Shown piece by piece: positions 17,720 to 27,252 of a stretch of DNA of 64,000 nucleotides. The position numbers and the translations under genes were made by a program. The stretch's first letter is position 1. Each line of letters begins with the position of its first letter. The DNA lies in the NCBI RefSeq assembly GCF_028201475.1, contig NZ_CP116384.1, positions 992,001 to 1,056,000 of the forward strand, read 5' to 3'. Below the pieces are notes generated by a model. The model was given only the letters and a program-made list of their open reading frames with translations, did no database searches and had not been told where the DNA came from. The stretch is from Vibrio sp. SCSIO 43137 (GTDB taxonomy: Bacteria > Pseudomonadota > Gammaproteobacteria > Enterobacterales > Vibrionaceae).

Positions 17720-18106
17720 TTATTGCCCCATATAACCTACGGACAGATATTCCGGCATCACAATTAAGCGTCCGGTTGCTATTCCGCCTTTAATGGTGAC
17801 GGCCAGAGTTTCTGAATGTTCAAGTATTACAGGCATCAATGGCAGCATTGTCTGACATTGCTCAGATACAGGGATATCTGTTGCAAGCATAGTGTCGCCG
17901 ACATGAATATCCAGAGAGACAGCTTCTCCAAGCCCTTCTGTCATTACCCTCATACCAACCAGCTTTGTGCCGACTGGCACATTAAGCAATTCGACAACAT
18001 CCATTTCTCCTGCACGGTTAAGGGTGATATCTGCCATTGCAACAGACATATTACCGTGTGCACTTACCTTGCAATCGTGCATAGTTGATGACGTTATAAT
18101 CGACAT
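17720..18106 (-). CDS. Hypothetical beta-rich protein, 128 aa
   Basis: Not recognised. The start is well supported by GGGAGGAG five bases before ATG. The sequence is acidic and rich in Val, Met and Gly, with alternating hydrophobic residues suggesting beta-strands (VGTKLVGMRVMTEGLGEAVS, then a TIKGGIATGRLIVMPEY C-terminus). It has no Trp, signal peptide or membrane helix. The pattern recalls small beta-sandwich accessory proteins of phage virions, but that is an impression, not a family match. It lies between deaD and the divergent rnb. Confidence 0.65.
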   Translation of the reverse strand: MSIITSSTMHDCKVSAHGNMSVAMADITLNRAGEMDVVELLNVPVGTKLVGMRVMTEGLGEAVSLDIHVGDTMLATDIPVSEQCQTMLPLMPVILEHSETLAVTIKGGIATGRLIVMPEYLSVGYMGQ

Positions 18107-18378
18107 AGTCTCCTCCCTGATAGCCTACAACCAGCACTTAAAGTATAGTTGTGCAGGTTTATTCGTCGCCCGGACGGAGTGCAAGATCGTTTTATTATTA
18201 AGACTGGATAATGAGTTGTCAGATATACAATTAACCTATTACCTAGTAATATGCAGCCCTATAAAGGTTTCACACATATGTTCCGCATAATCTCACCCGG
18301 CTGAATAGCCTGAACACGAATGCGGAGAACGGGAATAAACGTACTTCCCACCGTTTTCAAAGGTTTAAAAATCTATCA

Positions 18379-20370
18379 ATGTTTCAAGACAATCCTCTAT
18401 TAGCCCAGCTCAAGCAGCAAATCAAAGAGAGCATTCCTAAAAAAGAAGGTACTGTTAAAGCAACAGACAAAGGTTTTGGTTTTCTGGAAGTCGACAGTAA
18501 GCATAGCTTCTTTATCCCGCCGCCGTATATGAAGAAATGCCTTCACGGCGATAAAGTTGTCGCCCTTATCCGTACTGAAAATGAAAAAGAGGTTGCTGAA
18601 CCAGACGAGCTGATAGAACACAATCTAGAGAGATTTATAGGCCGGGTAAAAATGTTTAAAGGCCGGCTGAATGTGGTACCTGATATCCCTCAGCTTAAGC
18701 GTGCTTCCCTGAAGGCTAAGGCTCGTAAAGGTCTTAACCCGGAGACTCTGGCTGAAGGTGACTGGGTTGTTGCTCACCTTGTTCGTCACCCCTTAAATGG
18801 TGATAACAGCTTCTTTGTTGAAATCAGTGAAAAAATCACTGACGCCAATGACAAAATCGCTCCATGGTGGGTAACACTGGCGCAGAATGATCTGCCAAAC
18901 AGTGAACCGGCAGGTATTGTTAACTGGCAGATCAAGGATGACGCTGATCTGCAGCGTGTTGATATGACGGATGTTCCTTTTGTTACTATCGATGGTGAGT
19001 CCACCAAAGATATGGATGATGCCCTTTACGCAAAACGCAAACAGAATGGTGACTTTGAGCTGACCATTGCGATTGCTGATCCAACAGCGTATATCTCAGC
19101 TGATGATGATATGGATAAAGTGGCGCGTGAGCGGGGCTTCACCATTTACCTTCCGGGTCGCAATATTCCGATGCTACCAAGAGATCTGGCAGATAACCTC
19201 TGCTCCCTGATTGAAGGTGAAGAGCGCCCTGCCCTATGTTGTACTGTTTCTGTTAAGCAAGACGGTACAATAGAAGATGATATCCGCTTCTTCGCAGCTA
19301 ATATTAAATCCCATGCCCGTCTAGCTTACGATCACGTATCTGACTGGCTGGAAGCCGGCGAGAGCACAAACTGGCAACCAGACGAAACTATCGCTCAGGT
19401 CGTTACTGATTTGTCTGAGTTCTCCAAAACCCGTATTGAGTGGCGTCAAACCAATGCCGTGGTTTTCCCTGACCGTCCGGACTATCGTTTTGAACTAAGT
19501 GAAGATAACGACGTTATCGCCATTCATGCCGACAAACGACGCAGTGCAAACCGGTTGGTAGAAGAGGCCATGGTGACTGCCAATATCTGTGCCGGCAAAG
19601 TATTGGACAGCAGCTTAGCCATTGGGGTTTTTAATACTCACTCAGGCTTTAAAAACGAGAAGATTAAAGACGTGGTAGAACTGGTTAATCCTGATAGCAG
19701 CTTACCTTTTACCGAAGAATCCGTCGCAACACTGGAAGGCTTCAGTGAATTACGCCGTTGGCTGAATGATCAGGAAACCAGCTATCTGGATAATCGCATC
19801 AGAAAATATCAGGCATATAGCGAAATTGGCAACAGTGCAGCACCTCATTTTGCTATGGGACTGGATGTGTATGCCACATGGACCTCACCGATCAGAAAAT
19901 ACGGTGATATGGTCAACCACAGGCTACTTAAAGCTCATATCTTAAACAAAGAGCCAGAGCAAAAACCGGATGACAGTGTCGGTGAGGAGCTCTCATTACA
20001 TCGTAAACATCACAAAATTGCTGAAAGAAATGTCGCCGACTGGCTTTATGCCCGTACACTCAAAGATGAGCCGAAGAACAAGACGCTATTCAATGGTGAG
20101 ATATTTGATATCAACCGGCCGGGAATGCGCGTTCGTCTGATTGAAAACGGCGCGACAGCGTTTGTTCCAAGTTCTCTGATACTCGAGGATAAACAACGAA
20201 TTGAGTGTAATGGGGAGGCAGGGACAGTATCTATCGACAATGATCACGTTTACAAATTAGGCGATGTGGTAGAACTGATACTCACCGAAGTGCATGTTGA
20301 AAATCGCAACATTGTCGCAAAACCTGCAAAAAGTTTTGCTAACTCAGCCATTACTACAGAAGATAGCTAG
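18379..20370 (+). CDS. rnb: Exoribonuclease II
   Basis: 663 residues. It processively degrades single-stranded RNA from the 3' end. Two N-terminal cold-shock domains (about 15-175, with GFGFLEVD) precede the RNB catalytic domain, which has the Mg-binding aspartate cluster in [13 protein letters not shown] (about 207-219) and the ASP/RxxR-type segments [20 protein letters not shown]. An S1 domain at the C-terminus (about 570-655) ends the protein. Length matches RNase II (about 640-670) rather than RNase R. It stands alone and is followed by its own terminator. Confidence 0.93.
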   Translation: MFQDNPLLAQLKQQIKESIPKKEGTVKATDKGFGFLEVDSKHSFFIPPPYMKKCLHGDKVVALIRTENEKEVAEPDELIEHNLERFIGRVKMFKGRLNVVPDIPQLKRASLKAKARKGLNPETLAEGDWVVAHLVRHPLNGDNSFFVEISEKITDANDKIAPWWVTLAQNDLPNSEPAGIVNWQIKDDADLQRVDMTDVPFVTIDGESTKDMDDALYAKRKQNGDFELTIAIADPTAYISADDDMDKVARERGFTIYLPGRNIPMLPRDLADNLCSLIEGEERPALCCTVSVKQDGTIEDDIRFFAANIKSHARLAYDHVSDWLEAGESTNWQPDETIAQVVTDLSEFSKTRIEWRQTNAVVFPDRPDYRFELSEDNDVIAIHADKRRSANRLVEEAMVTANICAGKVLDSSLAIGVFNTHSGFKNEKIKDVVELVNPDSSLPFTEESVATLEGFSELRRWLNDQETSYLDNRIRKYQAYSEIGNSAAPHFAMGLDVYATWTSPIRKYGDMVNHRLLKAHILNKEPEQKPDDSVGEELSLHRKHHKIAERNVADWLYARTLKDEPKNKTLFNGEIFDINRPGMRVRLIENGATAFVPSSLILEDKQRIECNGEAGTVSIDNDHVYKLGDVVELILTEVHVENRNIVAKPAKSFANSAITTEDS

Positions 20371-20398
20371 TATTCTAAAGTAGTAATCTATAATTCTT

Positions 20399-20419
20399 AG
20401 GGACTTAACCTAAGTCCCT
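20399..20419 (+). terminator. Hairpin terminator after rnb
   Basis: Perfect nine-base stem AGGGACTTA / TAAGTCCCT with an ACC loop. The following T-run is short. It lies between rnb and the AraC gene. Confidence 0.6.
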
Positions 20420-20440
20420 TGTAAATAGTAATGAAGAAAT

Positions 20441-21250
20441 ATGTCAAGAATAACAATCTATAAGCATGAAGTATTTGTTGCCCGGAAGAGAGATCGTTAC
20501 CCCGTAACGCAATGCGGTGTTATTTTTGTCCGGGAAGGGTCATTAACCTATAAGACTCGCAGTGATGACATCCATCATCTAAGAGCGGGTGAATTTACTA
20601 TCTACCACTCAGATCAACTCAGAAATCTGGAATCTTTTGCTGACAACGGCCATTTTCTGGCCGATGTGATCACTTTTGAACCAAGCCTGTTCCGGCAGTT
20701 TTGCGAAACCTGTTCAGCTCATAATGAACTTAAAGCTGATGCAGAAGAGAGTGTTTACGCTTTAGGTAGCGAACATAACATCGCAATGCAGACTCTTCAA
20801 TTGTTAATTGAAGCCAAAGAGGCAAACCAAAGTTCTGAGTTAACACTGGAGGCACTGGCACAAGCTCTGTTGTTTGAGATTATCCATGTTGCACCGGGTC
20901 TTCAGCCTATTGTCCGTAGCGCATGTAATCAAAGTACTGCTCAGAAGGTTATTGGTTTTATCGAGCTCAATATCGAAAACGATGTTTCACTGGATATGAC
21001 GGCTCACTTCCTTGGCATCTCTATCGCCACACTAAAACGCCGCTTAGCGGCTGAAGATCTTAGCTTCTCGCAGATACTTAAAGTTAAACGGGTAAACCAC
21101 GCGGCTACGAAACTGCGTTTATCCAATAAATCCATTGCTCAAATCGCATTTGAATCCGGATTTAAGAGTGCAGCCCACTTCAGTACTGCATTTAAGGGGG
21201 TTCAGGGAATGACGCCAAAAGAGTTCCGTCAGCATATCACCCAGAAATAA
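20441..21250 (+). CDS. AraC-family transcriptional regulator
   Basis: 269 residues. An N-terminal cupin-like sensing region (about 1-110, VREGSLTYKTRSDDIHHLRAG) is followed by a C-terminal double helix-turn-helix (about 165-268). The latter contains LGISIATLKRRLAAE and the classic second motif IAQIAFESGFKSAAHFSTAFK then GMTPKEFR. It resembles GadX/GadW-type members of the family, but the regulon cannot be read from context. Its natural downstream hairpin has been split by an IS element. Confidence 0.85.
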   Translation: MSRITIYKHEVFVARKRDRYPVTQCGVIFVREGSLTYKTRSDDIHHLRAGEFTIYHSDQLRNLESFADNGHFLADVITFEPSLFRQFCETCSAHNELKADAEESVYALGSEHNIAMQTLQLLIEAKEANQSSELTLEALAQALLFEIIHVAPGLQPIVRSACNQSTAQKVIGFIELNIENDVSLDMTAHFLGISIATLKRRLAAEDLSFSQILKVKRVNHAATKLRLSNKSIAQIAFESGFKSAAHFSTAFKGVQGMTPKEFRQHITQK

Positions 21251-21272
21251 ATATTTCTGCAAGCACTCACCA

Positions 21273-21285
21273 CCGCCATAGGCGG
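21273..21285 (+). repeat. 13-bp target-site duplication, left copy
   Basis: CCGCCATAGGCGG lies directly beside the left IS end and is repeated identically at 22775-22787. The sequence is itself a near-palindrome. Confidence 0.85.
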
Positions 21286-22774
21286 CTGTCTCTTGATCAC
21301 AAGTCCTGCTCAAGAGACAGAGCGAGTTCGTAGCCTTCAAGGATGGCTTGTAGTTTGAGCCATCCTTCCCAGAGCGTCTTAACTGACGCTCTTCCATTTC
21401 TTTTGCTGTCTTTCCAACCGCCAAGTCTTGCGAGGTGTTCATAAGCCCATTTTGCTGTTGGAACCTCCTTTGGAAGTGGTGTCTTTACTCTTTTCAGCCA
21501 AAGCAACTTCCATGCTCTTGAGGACAAGATTTTCTCACAACTAACGTCTTCGATTTGCTCATTGGCAAATTTCAATTGGAAAATTCTTACTGCTAAAAAC
21601 GCATAAATTGTTGCTAACCTATCTAAGTTATCTTTACTTTGTAACCGAAGCTCTTCAACTCCTGTCCCTTCAGTTTTCCAGACCTTGTGATACTCCTCAA
21701 TCAACCAGCGTTTTTCGTAGTAACCAATAATTTTTAATGCATCTTCTGCACTATTAACTGGCTCATTAGTTAAAATATGCCAATTGAGCCTCTTTTCTCC
21801 ATCACCGATTTCGGAGCAGCCAACATAGTTGAGAGAAATAGGAGCTCCTTTTTTGTTTGAGGGTGTTTTTAAAGTCACTGCTGCATATTTTACATCCAGA
21901 GTGACTTCACGAGCTTTCCGGCCACCCCTTTGAGCTATTTGGATTTGACGTTGCTTCACACTTTGAAGTTCTGATGCAAAGTGATAAAGCTTGTCTGAGC
22001 CTTCTTCTATATGACGGCTCATCATCGACCGCACAACAAAACGTTGCTGATTCGCCATTTTATAAATGAGGTAATCGTAGATATCGGCCTCGCGATCGCA
22101 AACTGATATTACGTTAACCATCGAGGTACCTAAACGGGCTGCCATATTGCGTGATGCTCTTTCCCATTTATAACCTTCTTTTTCTTCATAAGGTCGTTTC
22201 AACCCCTTACGACGGATACCTCGAGTCTTGATATCTCTCGTCCATCGTTGTTGTTCAACTAACCCAATAACGTCGAGAGTTTCAGGAGCAAACAGCAAAA
22301 TACTATGGGCAAACAACCCCCTATAACGATTACCTTGGTTTACATGTCCTAAGTCCGCTCTAATAGAGCGATGTTTGTAGCTTAAGGTAGTTGTATCTTC
22401 TAACGCGAGAAGGAGAGGGTAACGATGAACTTGATCTGCAGTTGCTTTAAAGCCTGCTTCGGCAATATCGTCTGATGAGACATTGTCGTTCCGAATAAAT
22501 CGGTAAGCGCCCTCCATACTTGCTGGAGAATGAGATGATTTCACTACCGATTTACCTGGATGCTGAGCTAAGTCTGATGCCATTTTTACAAGTCTAGCCG
22601 TTCTTCTTGGGTCTCCAAGTTTAGCATGACCAAATTGCTCTTCAGCCCAATCACTATTGCTTTTAATCATCTCAAAACCCTCAACTAAGTCCGTTAAAGA
22701 TCTGATCGTAAACCAAGAATTAAGTTCAAAAAAAATCCCTCACATTATGCGAGGGACTTCTGTATAAAAGACAG
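21286..22774 (-). mobile_element. IS4-family insertion sequence, Tn5/IS50-like, 1489 bp
   Basis: A complete element with one transposase gene. Terminal inverted repeats start CTGTCTCTTGATCACAAGTCC on the left (21286-21306) and read CTGTCTTTTATACAGAAGTCC inward from the right (22754-22774), 16 of 21 bases identical. They resemble the IS50 end CTGACTCTTATACACAAGT. Intact ends, intact transposase and a perfect 13-bp duplication suggest recent insertion. The target was a perfect hairpin downstream of the AraC gene. Confidence 0.9.
21297..22670 (-). CDS. IS4-family transposase (Tn5-like DDE)
   Basis: 457 residues, close in layout to Tn5 transposase. An N-terminal DNA-binding domain (WAEEQFGHAKLGDPRRTARL, then SMEGAYRFIRN) is followed by a catalytic RNase H-like core. 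The triad matches Tn5: Asp in LALEDTTTLSY, Asp in VCDREADIYDY, and Glu in RWLIEEYHKVWKTEGTG (the YREK-type motif of IS4 elements). The C-terminal dimerisation part contains LARLGGWKDSKRNG and LWEGWLKLQ. All catalytic residues are present, so it is probably active. Confidence 0.95.
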   Translation of the reverse strand: MIKSNSDWAEEQFGHAKLGDPRRTARLVKMASDLAQHPGKSVVKSSHSPASMEGAYRFIRNDNVSSDDIAEAGFKATADQVHRYPLLLALEDTTTLSYKHRSIRADLGHVNQGNRYRGLFAHSILLFAPETLDVIGLVEQQRWTRDIKTRGIRRKGLKRPYEEKEGYKWERASRNMAARLGTSMVNVISVCDREADIYDYLIYKMANQQRFVVRSMMSRHIEEGSDKLYHFASELQSVKQRQIQIAQRGGRKAREVTLDVKYAAVTLKTPSNKKGAPISLNYVGCSEIGDGEKRLNWHILTNEPVNSAEDALKIIGYYEKRWLIEEYHKVWKTEGTGVEELRLQSKDNLDRLATIYAFLAVRIFQLKFANEQIEDVSCEKILSSRAWKLLWLKRVKTPLPKEVPTAKWAYEHLARLGGWKDSKRNGRASVKTLWEGWLKLQAILEGYELALSLEQDL

Positions 22775-22787
22775 CCGCCATAGGCGG
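22775..22787 (+). repeat. 13-bp target-site duplication, right copy
   Basis: Identical to 21273-21285. Joining the flanks across one copy rebuilds ACCACCGCC-ATA-GGCGGTGGT, a perfect nine-base stem with a three-base loop. Confidence 0.85.
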
Positions 22788-22808
22788 TGGTATAAGGTAT
22801 TAAACTAC

Positions 22809-22835
22809 AAAGGAGAACATACGTTCTCCTTTTTC
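22809..22835. terminator. Terminator between IS site and DUF3024-like gene
   Basis: Ten-base stem AAAGGAGAAC / GTTCTCCTTT with an ATAC loop, followed by T-rich sequence on the plus strand. Before the IS insertion it would have ended transcription from the AraC gene; it also faces the end of the minus-strand gene at 22865. Confidence 0.75.
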
Positions 22836-22864
22836 ATTTCTGTCTGCCAAGTAAATGTCAGCTT

Positions 22865-23233
22865 CTACCAGAATAACTGTTTAGGGTCATGCTCCAGCTC
22901 ATTAAGTAAAACTTTGAAGTCATTACTTGAGGCAAGATAAGGATATGGCAGCCAGTTCAGAAGCTCTTCGCTGTTCTCTTCACACTCAGCAACAAACAAC
23001 AACCATTCATTGCGCTGTGGATTAAACTCCATCTTGGCAACCGGACATTCATAGTTAATATGTGCGGAATCCAGTAAAAAACAGAGCTTAGTAAACAACA
23101 CTCCGTTGTCATACATTTCATATTGCACTTTGCCAAGCTCAGCCGGTATACCGCGGTTACGGTTGGAGCACATGCCACGTACGGATTTTTCGAGCCTGAA
23201 CTGATCTAATTCTGATTTATACATCTCTGCCAC
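22865..23233 (-). CDS. Hypothetical protein, possibly DUF3024-like
   Basis: 122 residues, cytoplasmic. The opening LDQFRLEKSVRGMCSNRNRG, a central QYEMYDNGVLFTKLCFLLDS and PVAKMEFNPQRNEWLLFVAE have the layout I associate with the DUF3024 family (short basic N-terminus, then beta-strands around a PVAK motif). The function of that family is unknown. The C-terminal 35 residues are helical and acidic. It is divergent from the PstS-like gene and stands alone. The family call is tentative. Confidence 0.6.
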   Translation of the reverse strand: MAEMYKSELDQFRLEKSVRGMCSNRNRGIPAELGKVQYEMYDNGVLFTKLCFLLDSAHINYECPVAKMEFNPQRNEWLLFVAECEENSEELLNWLPYPYLASSNDFKVLLNELEHDPKQLFW

Positions 23234-23408
23234 CTTGTCAACGGCACTATATCAATACTAACAACATACGTGACTAAATGTATAGTACTCGCCTTGATGT
23301 AACTCTTAATCCTGCATTTTGACGCCACATAGAAATACCATTAGTCACAAAAATGACACACGTACAGGTTAGCATTGTGGTTTTATTTTCCACCCGTTAG
23401 GAGTTTCT

Positions 23409-24224
23409 ATGTTTCGTGTTGTTCTGGTTGCCCTGCTGACCGGCGTTATTTTTTCAACAACGGTAAATGCCAGTCAGATAACCGTGTCAGGATCAACCTC
23501 AGTGAGCAGAATAATGGATGTGCTCGCAGAAGAGTTTAATGCTTCCGGAGGAGCGGCTTATGTCGCCGTACAAGGTATTGGCTCTACTGCCGGTATCGCC
23601 ATGGTAGAGAAAAATGTAGCTGACATCGGTATGATTTCCCGCTATATGACAGAAGCCGAATATGACGAAAAACTGACGGTTATTCCTTTCGCTTTCGACG
23701 GACTGGCTGTAGTGACACATCATAGTAACCCGGTAAAAAACATTTCCCGCGAGCAACTGTTCAATATTTATAAGGGGAAGCTCACTAACTGGAATAAATT
23801 AGGCGGAGAAGACCGTCATATTGCTGCCGTCACACGCGAACAGTCTTCTGGTTCAAGGGGAAGCTTCGAAGCTCTGATGGGACTGATTAAAGTCGTCAAC
23901 AAGCATCAGGTTTCTGAAATCACTCCCTCTGCCTTAGTGGTAAACAGCAACAGCATGGTAAAAATGCTGGTTAACCATAACCCGCAAGCAATAGGGTTTA
24001 TCTCCAGTGCGTCGGTGGACAGTTCGGTTAACGAACTCACCTTTGAAGGCATTTCTGCCACGCCTGATAATATAGCATCACAGAGATATCAGCTTTCGCG
24101 CCCATTTATCCTGCTGTACAAAACTCACTCTTTGTCTGAAGATGGCCGCAAGTTTATCGACTTTATCCGTTCTGAAAGGGCAAAACAGCTTATCCTGCAA
24201 TATGGATATGTGCCGGCAAGTTAA
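23409..24224 (+). CDS. PstS-like phosphate-binding periplasmic protein
   Basis: 271 residues. A signal peptide ends near residue 21 (TVNA/S). The mature part starts ITVSGSTSVSRIMDVLAEEF, then GIGSTAGIAMVEKNVADIGM and REQSSGSRGSFEAL, which are the phosphate-contact loops (GSTS, SSGSR) of PstS-type proteins. No pstCAB is beside it, so it is either an accessory scavenger or works with distant permeases. GTTAGGAG precedes the ATG. A strong terminator follows. Confidence 0.85.
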   Translation: MFRVVLVALLTGVIFSTTVNASQITVSGSTSVSRIMDVLAEEFNASGGAAYVAVQGIGSTAGIAMVEKNVADIGMISRYMTEAEYDEKLTVIPFAFDGLAVVTHHSNPVKNISREQLFNIYKGKLTNWNKLGGEDRHIAAVTREQSSGSRGSFEALMGLIKVVNKHQVSEITPSALVVNSNSMVKMLVNHNPQAIGFISSASVDSSVNELTFEGISATPDNIASQRYQLSRPFILLYKTHSLSEDGRKFIDFIRSERAKQLILQYGYVPAS

Positions 24225-24237
24225 CGCACCGATCAAA

Positions 24238-24266
24238 AAAGAGCTGATGCAAAACATCAGCTCTTT
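24238..24266 (+). terminator. Terminator after PstS-like gene
   Basis: Stem AAAGAGCTGATG / CATCAGCTCTTT (12 bp) with a CAAAA loop, flanked by A and T runs, so it can act in both directions between convergent genes. Confidence 0.88.
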
Positions 24267-24289
24267 ATAAGTAATTCCGTCAGTTCTGG

Positions 24290-24973
24290 TTAGAAATAAA
24301 GCCTGATAACAGAAACAACCACACAACCCGGGCGGCGCACTCCGTCAATCTCAACCTTCATTTCACGCTCAATTTCCAGACCTTTCTTAATAGGTGTGAT
24401 TTTTACCAACTTACTTCTGGTACGAATATTGTCACCTGATTTTACCGGATACGGGAAACGAACCTGATTCAGCCCGACGTTAACCACCATTCTGGCTGTC
24501 GGGAACAGTGAATTTTCAGGGTCTACACTATCGGTCATGCGTGACAGCATAGAAAGAGTAAGAAAACCGTGAGCCACAGTGGTTTTAAATGGTGACTCTT
24601 CACTGGCGCGTTCTGGATCAGTATGAATCCACTGCATATCTTCAGTTACTTCACCGAAAGCATTAATACGATCCTGAGAGATGCTTACCCAGTCACCAAC
24701 GTGGATTTCTTCATCAAGTTTAGGCAGCAGTTCATCATAAACAGCCTGTGCCGCAGGAGAAAGTTCAATCACCTCTTCCTGTATGTGCTGCTCTTCATTG
24801 ATGGCTGGCAATAGTTGATGCTCACGAAACCAGTGTGCCAGCGGGTTGTCATTTGCTTTATTGACAAGATCTTCCCAGTAAACACGTAGTGTCGGAGACA
24901 TAAATTCTTTGATTTCGAAAGGTTGCTTAGACAGAGATTCACTTCTGTGCTTTAGCATATCAACAACTTTCAT
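24290..24973 (-). CDS. MaoC-type hydratase/dehydratase domain protein
   Basis: 227 residues. The C-terminal part (about 85-220) is a MaoC-like hot-dog fold of the (R)-specific enoyl-CoA hydratase/NodN group: IHVGDWVSISQDRINAFGEV, WIHTDPERA (catalytic Asp-His pair type) and TVAHGFLTLSMLSRM. The N-terminal 80 residues are a helical extension. Members hydrate 2-enoyl-CoA substrates, often linking fatty acid oxidation to other pathways. It has no operon partner here, so the substrate is open. Confidence 0.85.
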   Translation of the reverse strand: MKVVDMLKHRSESLSKQPFEIKEFMSPTLRVYWEDLVNKANDNPLAHWFREHQLLPAINEEQHIQEEVIELSPAAQAVYDELLPKLDEEIHVGDWVSISQDRINAFGEVTEDMQWIHTDPERASEESPFKTTVAHGFLTLSMLSRMTDSVDPENSLFPTARMVVNVGLNQVRFPYPVKSGDNIRTRSKLVKITPIKKGLEIEREMKVEIDGVRRPGCVVVSVIRLYF

Positions 24974-25333
24974 AAGAAAACCCTACTTATTTTTCTCTTT
25001 TCATTCAGGCGTATACGGTTAATTTTGAACAAGTTCACATTATGTTGCAATCACTTTCGAGCGAACACATGTATTCTGAACACTGTTTTAATATTTAAAT
25101 ACAACAACTTAATCAATAAAACATTATTTTATTTACCGTACAACAACTGCTCGGATCTCATACGTATATCGGTTGATTTGGCGATAACTTTAGTTTAGCT
25201 GCTTTTTTGCACTTTCAAGTGTCCTATGTGTCTCCCCTGAATGGGAAATCAATTGCCGCTTTTTCAACCAGCTTAAACTTGTTGCAAAAAGTAAACCAAT
25301 ATTGTCCAAAGGCTAAATGATCGGAAGTAAAAT
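24974..25333. other. AT-rich intergenic region between maoC-like and GST genes
   Basis: 360 bp; the part nearest the MaoC gene should hold its promoter. No supportable ORF, terminator or RNA was seen in the remainder. Confidence 0.35.
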
Positions 25334-26023
25334 TTAGGTAAACTTGGTCGGTTGCCATAACTCGTGATGTTCCATCACTTTTGAGAACATTCTGCTTTGT
25401 AGGTATTGGTTTAGCCACTGCCGTACTTTTGGGTATGGGCTTTGTCTGAACCACTGCTTATCTATGCGGGCGTATTTGCGTAAAAGCGGCAGAACAGCGA
25501 TATCCGCCAGACTTTCCTGTTCAGCAAACAGAAAAGCGTGCCGGGTTAATCTCTGTTCAAACTCTTTCAGAACGGCTTCACAAGGCTGGCGCAACTGCTC
25601 AAGGTTTGGTTCGTGATAGCGTTTAGCACAAGCAAAGGCGTTAAGTGCAGTGACAAACTTATCCTCGAACGCCGTAATAAAGGAAACCATTTCCGTTAGC
25701 GATACATTTTCATCTGGACAGAGTAAGTTATCAGGATCATTCTGAGCCAGAGCCCAGAGCATCAATTCCAGACTCTCCTCAATCACCATTGTGTCGTCTT
25801 TTAACCCCACCCTAGAAACAACCAGCACAGGAACGCTCCCCTTAGGCGAAGCTTGCAGCATTGAACTGGGTTTGTTATCCAGCTTTATGGAACGTAGTTC
25901 CACCGGCATACCAGCTTTATACAGAGCCATACGCGCCCGGATAGCATAGGGACAGTTATGAAGTGAATAGAGTATAGGAAGGTTTTTCATAGGGTTAAGT
26001 TTAGTTCTTTTGTTATTGGACAC
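25334..26023 (-). CDS. Glutathione S-transferase-like protein with CPYA motif
   Basis: 229 residues from GTG 26023 (GGTGA seven bases upstream); an internal ATG at 25990 starting MKNLPILYSLHNCPYA is the alternative. The thioredoxin-fold half (about 13-90) has LHNCPYAIRARMALYKAG and the cis-Pro segment ASPKGSVPVL. The helical GST C-terminal half contains ESLADIAVLPLLRKYARID. The CPYA cysteine, as in Grx2 and omega-class enzymes, points to thiol transfer or deglutathionylation rather than classical conjugation. Confidence 0.82.
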   Translation of the reverse strand: MSNNKRTKLNPMKNLPILYSLHNCPYAIRARMALYKAGMPVELRSIKLDNKPSSMLQASPKGSVPVLVVSRVGLKDDTMVIEESLELMLWALAQNDPDNLLCPDENVSLTEMVSFITAFEDKFVTALNAFACAKRYHEPNLEQLRQPCEAVLKEFEQRLTRHAFLFAEQESLADIAVLPLLRKYARIDKQWFRQSPYPKVRQWLNQYLQSRMFSKVMEHHELWQPTKFT

Positions 26024-26141
26024 AACATTTCACCAGTAATCCACTGACATATTATATGCTTTTTCCGCTTAGCACTTAGCTACTGATTGGTGTTAAAGTG
26101 TCACGCTTAGTTAAAGAAATTACCGACAGAGAATAGCGGAT

Positions 26142-27173
26142 ATGGACTCAATTACTCAGGCAGCTCTGGGAGCAACGGTTGCTGGTGCAATCGCAGGAAA
26201 GAAGTGTAATGCCAAAGTATTACTTACCGGAGCTGCTCTTGGTACCTTGCCCGATCTGGATGTTATGCTGGATTACGGCGATGCGGTCAGTAACACCATC
26301 AACCACAGAGGTTTTTCGCACTCGTTGCTTGTTCTTCCGCCATTTGCTTTGTTGATATCCTGGCTATATAGCCGCTTCCGTCCCGATTCATTCTGGACAT
26401 TTTCAAAGGTATTTATCCTGACATTAAGTGTGCTGGTAACACATCCTCTGCTGGATGCGATGACTACCTACGGAACACAATTACTCTGGCCAGTCCATGG
26501 CTATTTTGCTGTAAGCTCTATATTTATCATTGATCCCCTTTATACGCTGCCGCTGCTAGCTGCCATCGGGGTTGCTCTGGTCGCCAAAAATAATGGTGGG
26601 CGCTGGTGCCGGAGTATGCTTATCTTATCGAGTTTATATCTGGGTTGGGGTTATGCAGCACAGCAAGTTATTGCCGAACGTGTGGAGCAAACTCTATCTG
26701 CTCAAAAGATAACGAGCGATCAGGTGCTTATCACCGCGACACCATTTAATACCCTGCTTTGGCGAATCATTGTTATCGAAGACAACCATTACCGGGAGGC
26801 GTTAGCATCACTGCTGGATAGGGAAGATCAAATCGATTTTGTATCACGACCGTTGGGGCACTGGCCGGTAACAAAACCATCTGAATCCCATGACGGGTTA
26901 AAAGCGTTCTCTCGTGACTTTCTCAGCTACCGTGAAGAAGAAGGCTCTCTGATTGTTTCTGACTTACGTATGGGCATGGCAGAGCAACTCTCATTCGAAT
27001 TTGTACTTGCAGAAAGAAGTGACAACGGAGAATGGAAGCTAACAGAGCCACCTTACCGGTATGAAAGCGAGTTAAGCCTTGATCGGTTTGACAGCCTTTG
27101 GGAACGCCTTAAAGGTGATCAAACGATTAATGCCAATCTGGAGTCTGATTCGCAAAGCAACAAACCTAGTTAG
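26142..27173 (+). CDS. DUF457 inner-membrane metal-dependent hydrolase (YdjM type)
   Basis: 343 residues. The N-terminal MDSITQAALGATVAGAIAGK, then LLTGAALGTLPDLDVMLDY and NHRGFSHSLL are the metal-ligand motifs of the LexA-induced YdjM/YfhO-like family. About five membrane helices fill residues 60-190. The C-terminal 150 residues are soluble. It is called a hydrolase by family; no substrate is established. Unlike E. coli ydjM, no LexA box was seen upstream. Confidence 0.82.
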   Translation: MDSITQAALGATVAGAIAGKKCNAKVLLTGAALGTLPDLDVMLDYGDAVSNTINHRGFSHSLLVLPPFALLISWLYSRFRPDSFWTFSKVFILTLSVLVTHPLLDAMTTYGTQLLWPVHGYFAVSSIFIIDPLYTLPLLAAIGVALVAKNNGGRWCRSMLILSSLYLGWGYAAQQVIAERVEQTLSAQKITSDQVLITATPFNTLLWRIIVIEDNHYREALASLLDREDQIDFVSRPLGHWPVTKPSESHDGLKAFSRDFLSYREEEGSLIVSDLRMGMAEQLSFEFVLAERSDNGEWKLTEPPYRYESELSLDRFDSLWERLKGDQTINANLESDSQSNKPS

Positions 27174-27209
27174 CAGCTCCTCCCCAAAGATTTTTAGCTT
27201 AATTTACAT

Positions 27210-27235
27210 CTCAGGCGGGAACTTACCCGCCTGAG
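27210..27235. terminator. Terminator between DUF457 and OYE genes
   Basis: Ten-base stem CTCAGGCGGG / CCCGCCTGAG with a six-base loop between convergent genes; T-tails are weak. Confidence 0.65.
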
Positions 27236-27252
27236 TAGCAATTAGATCACTC

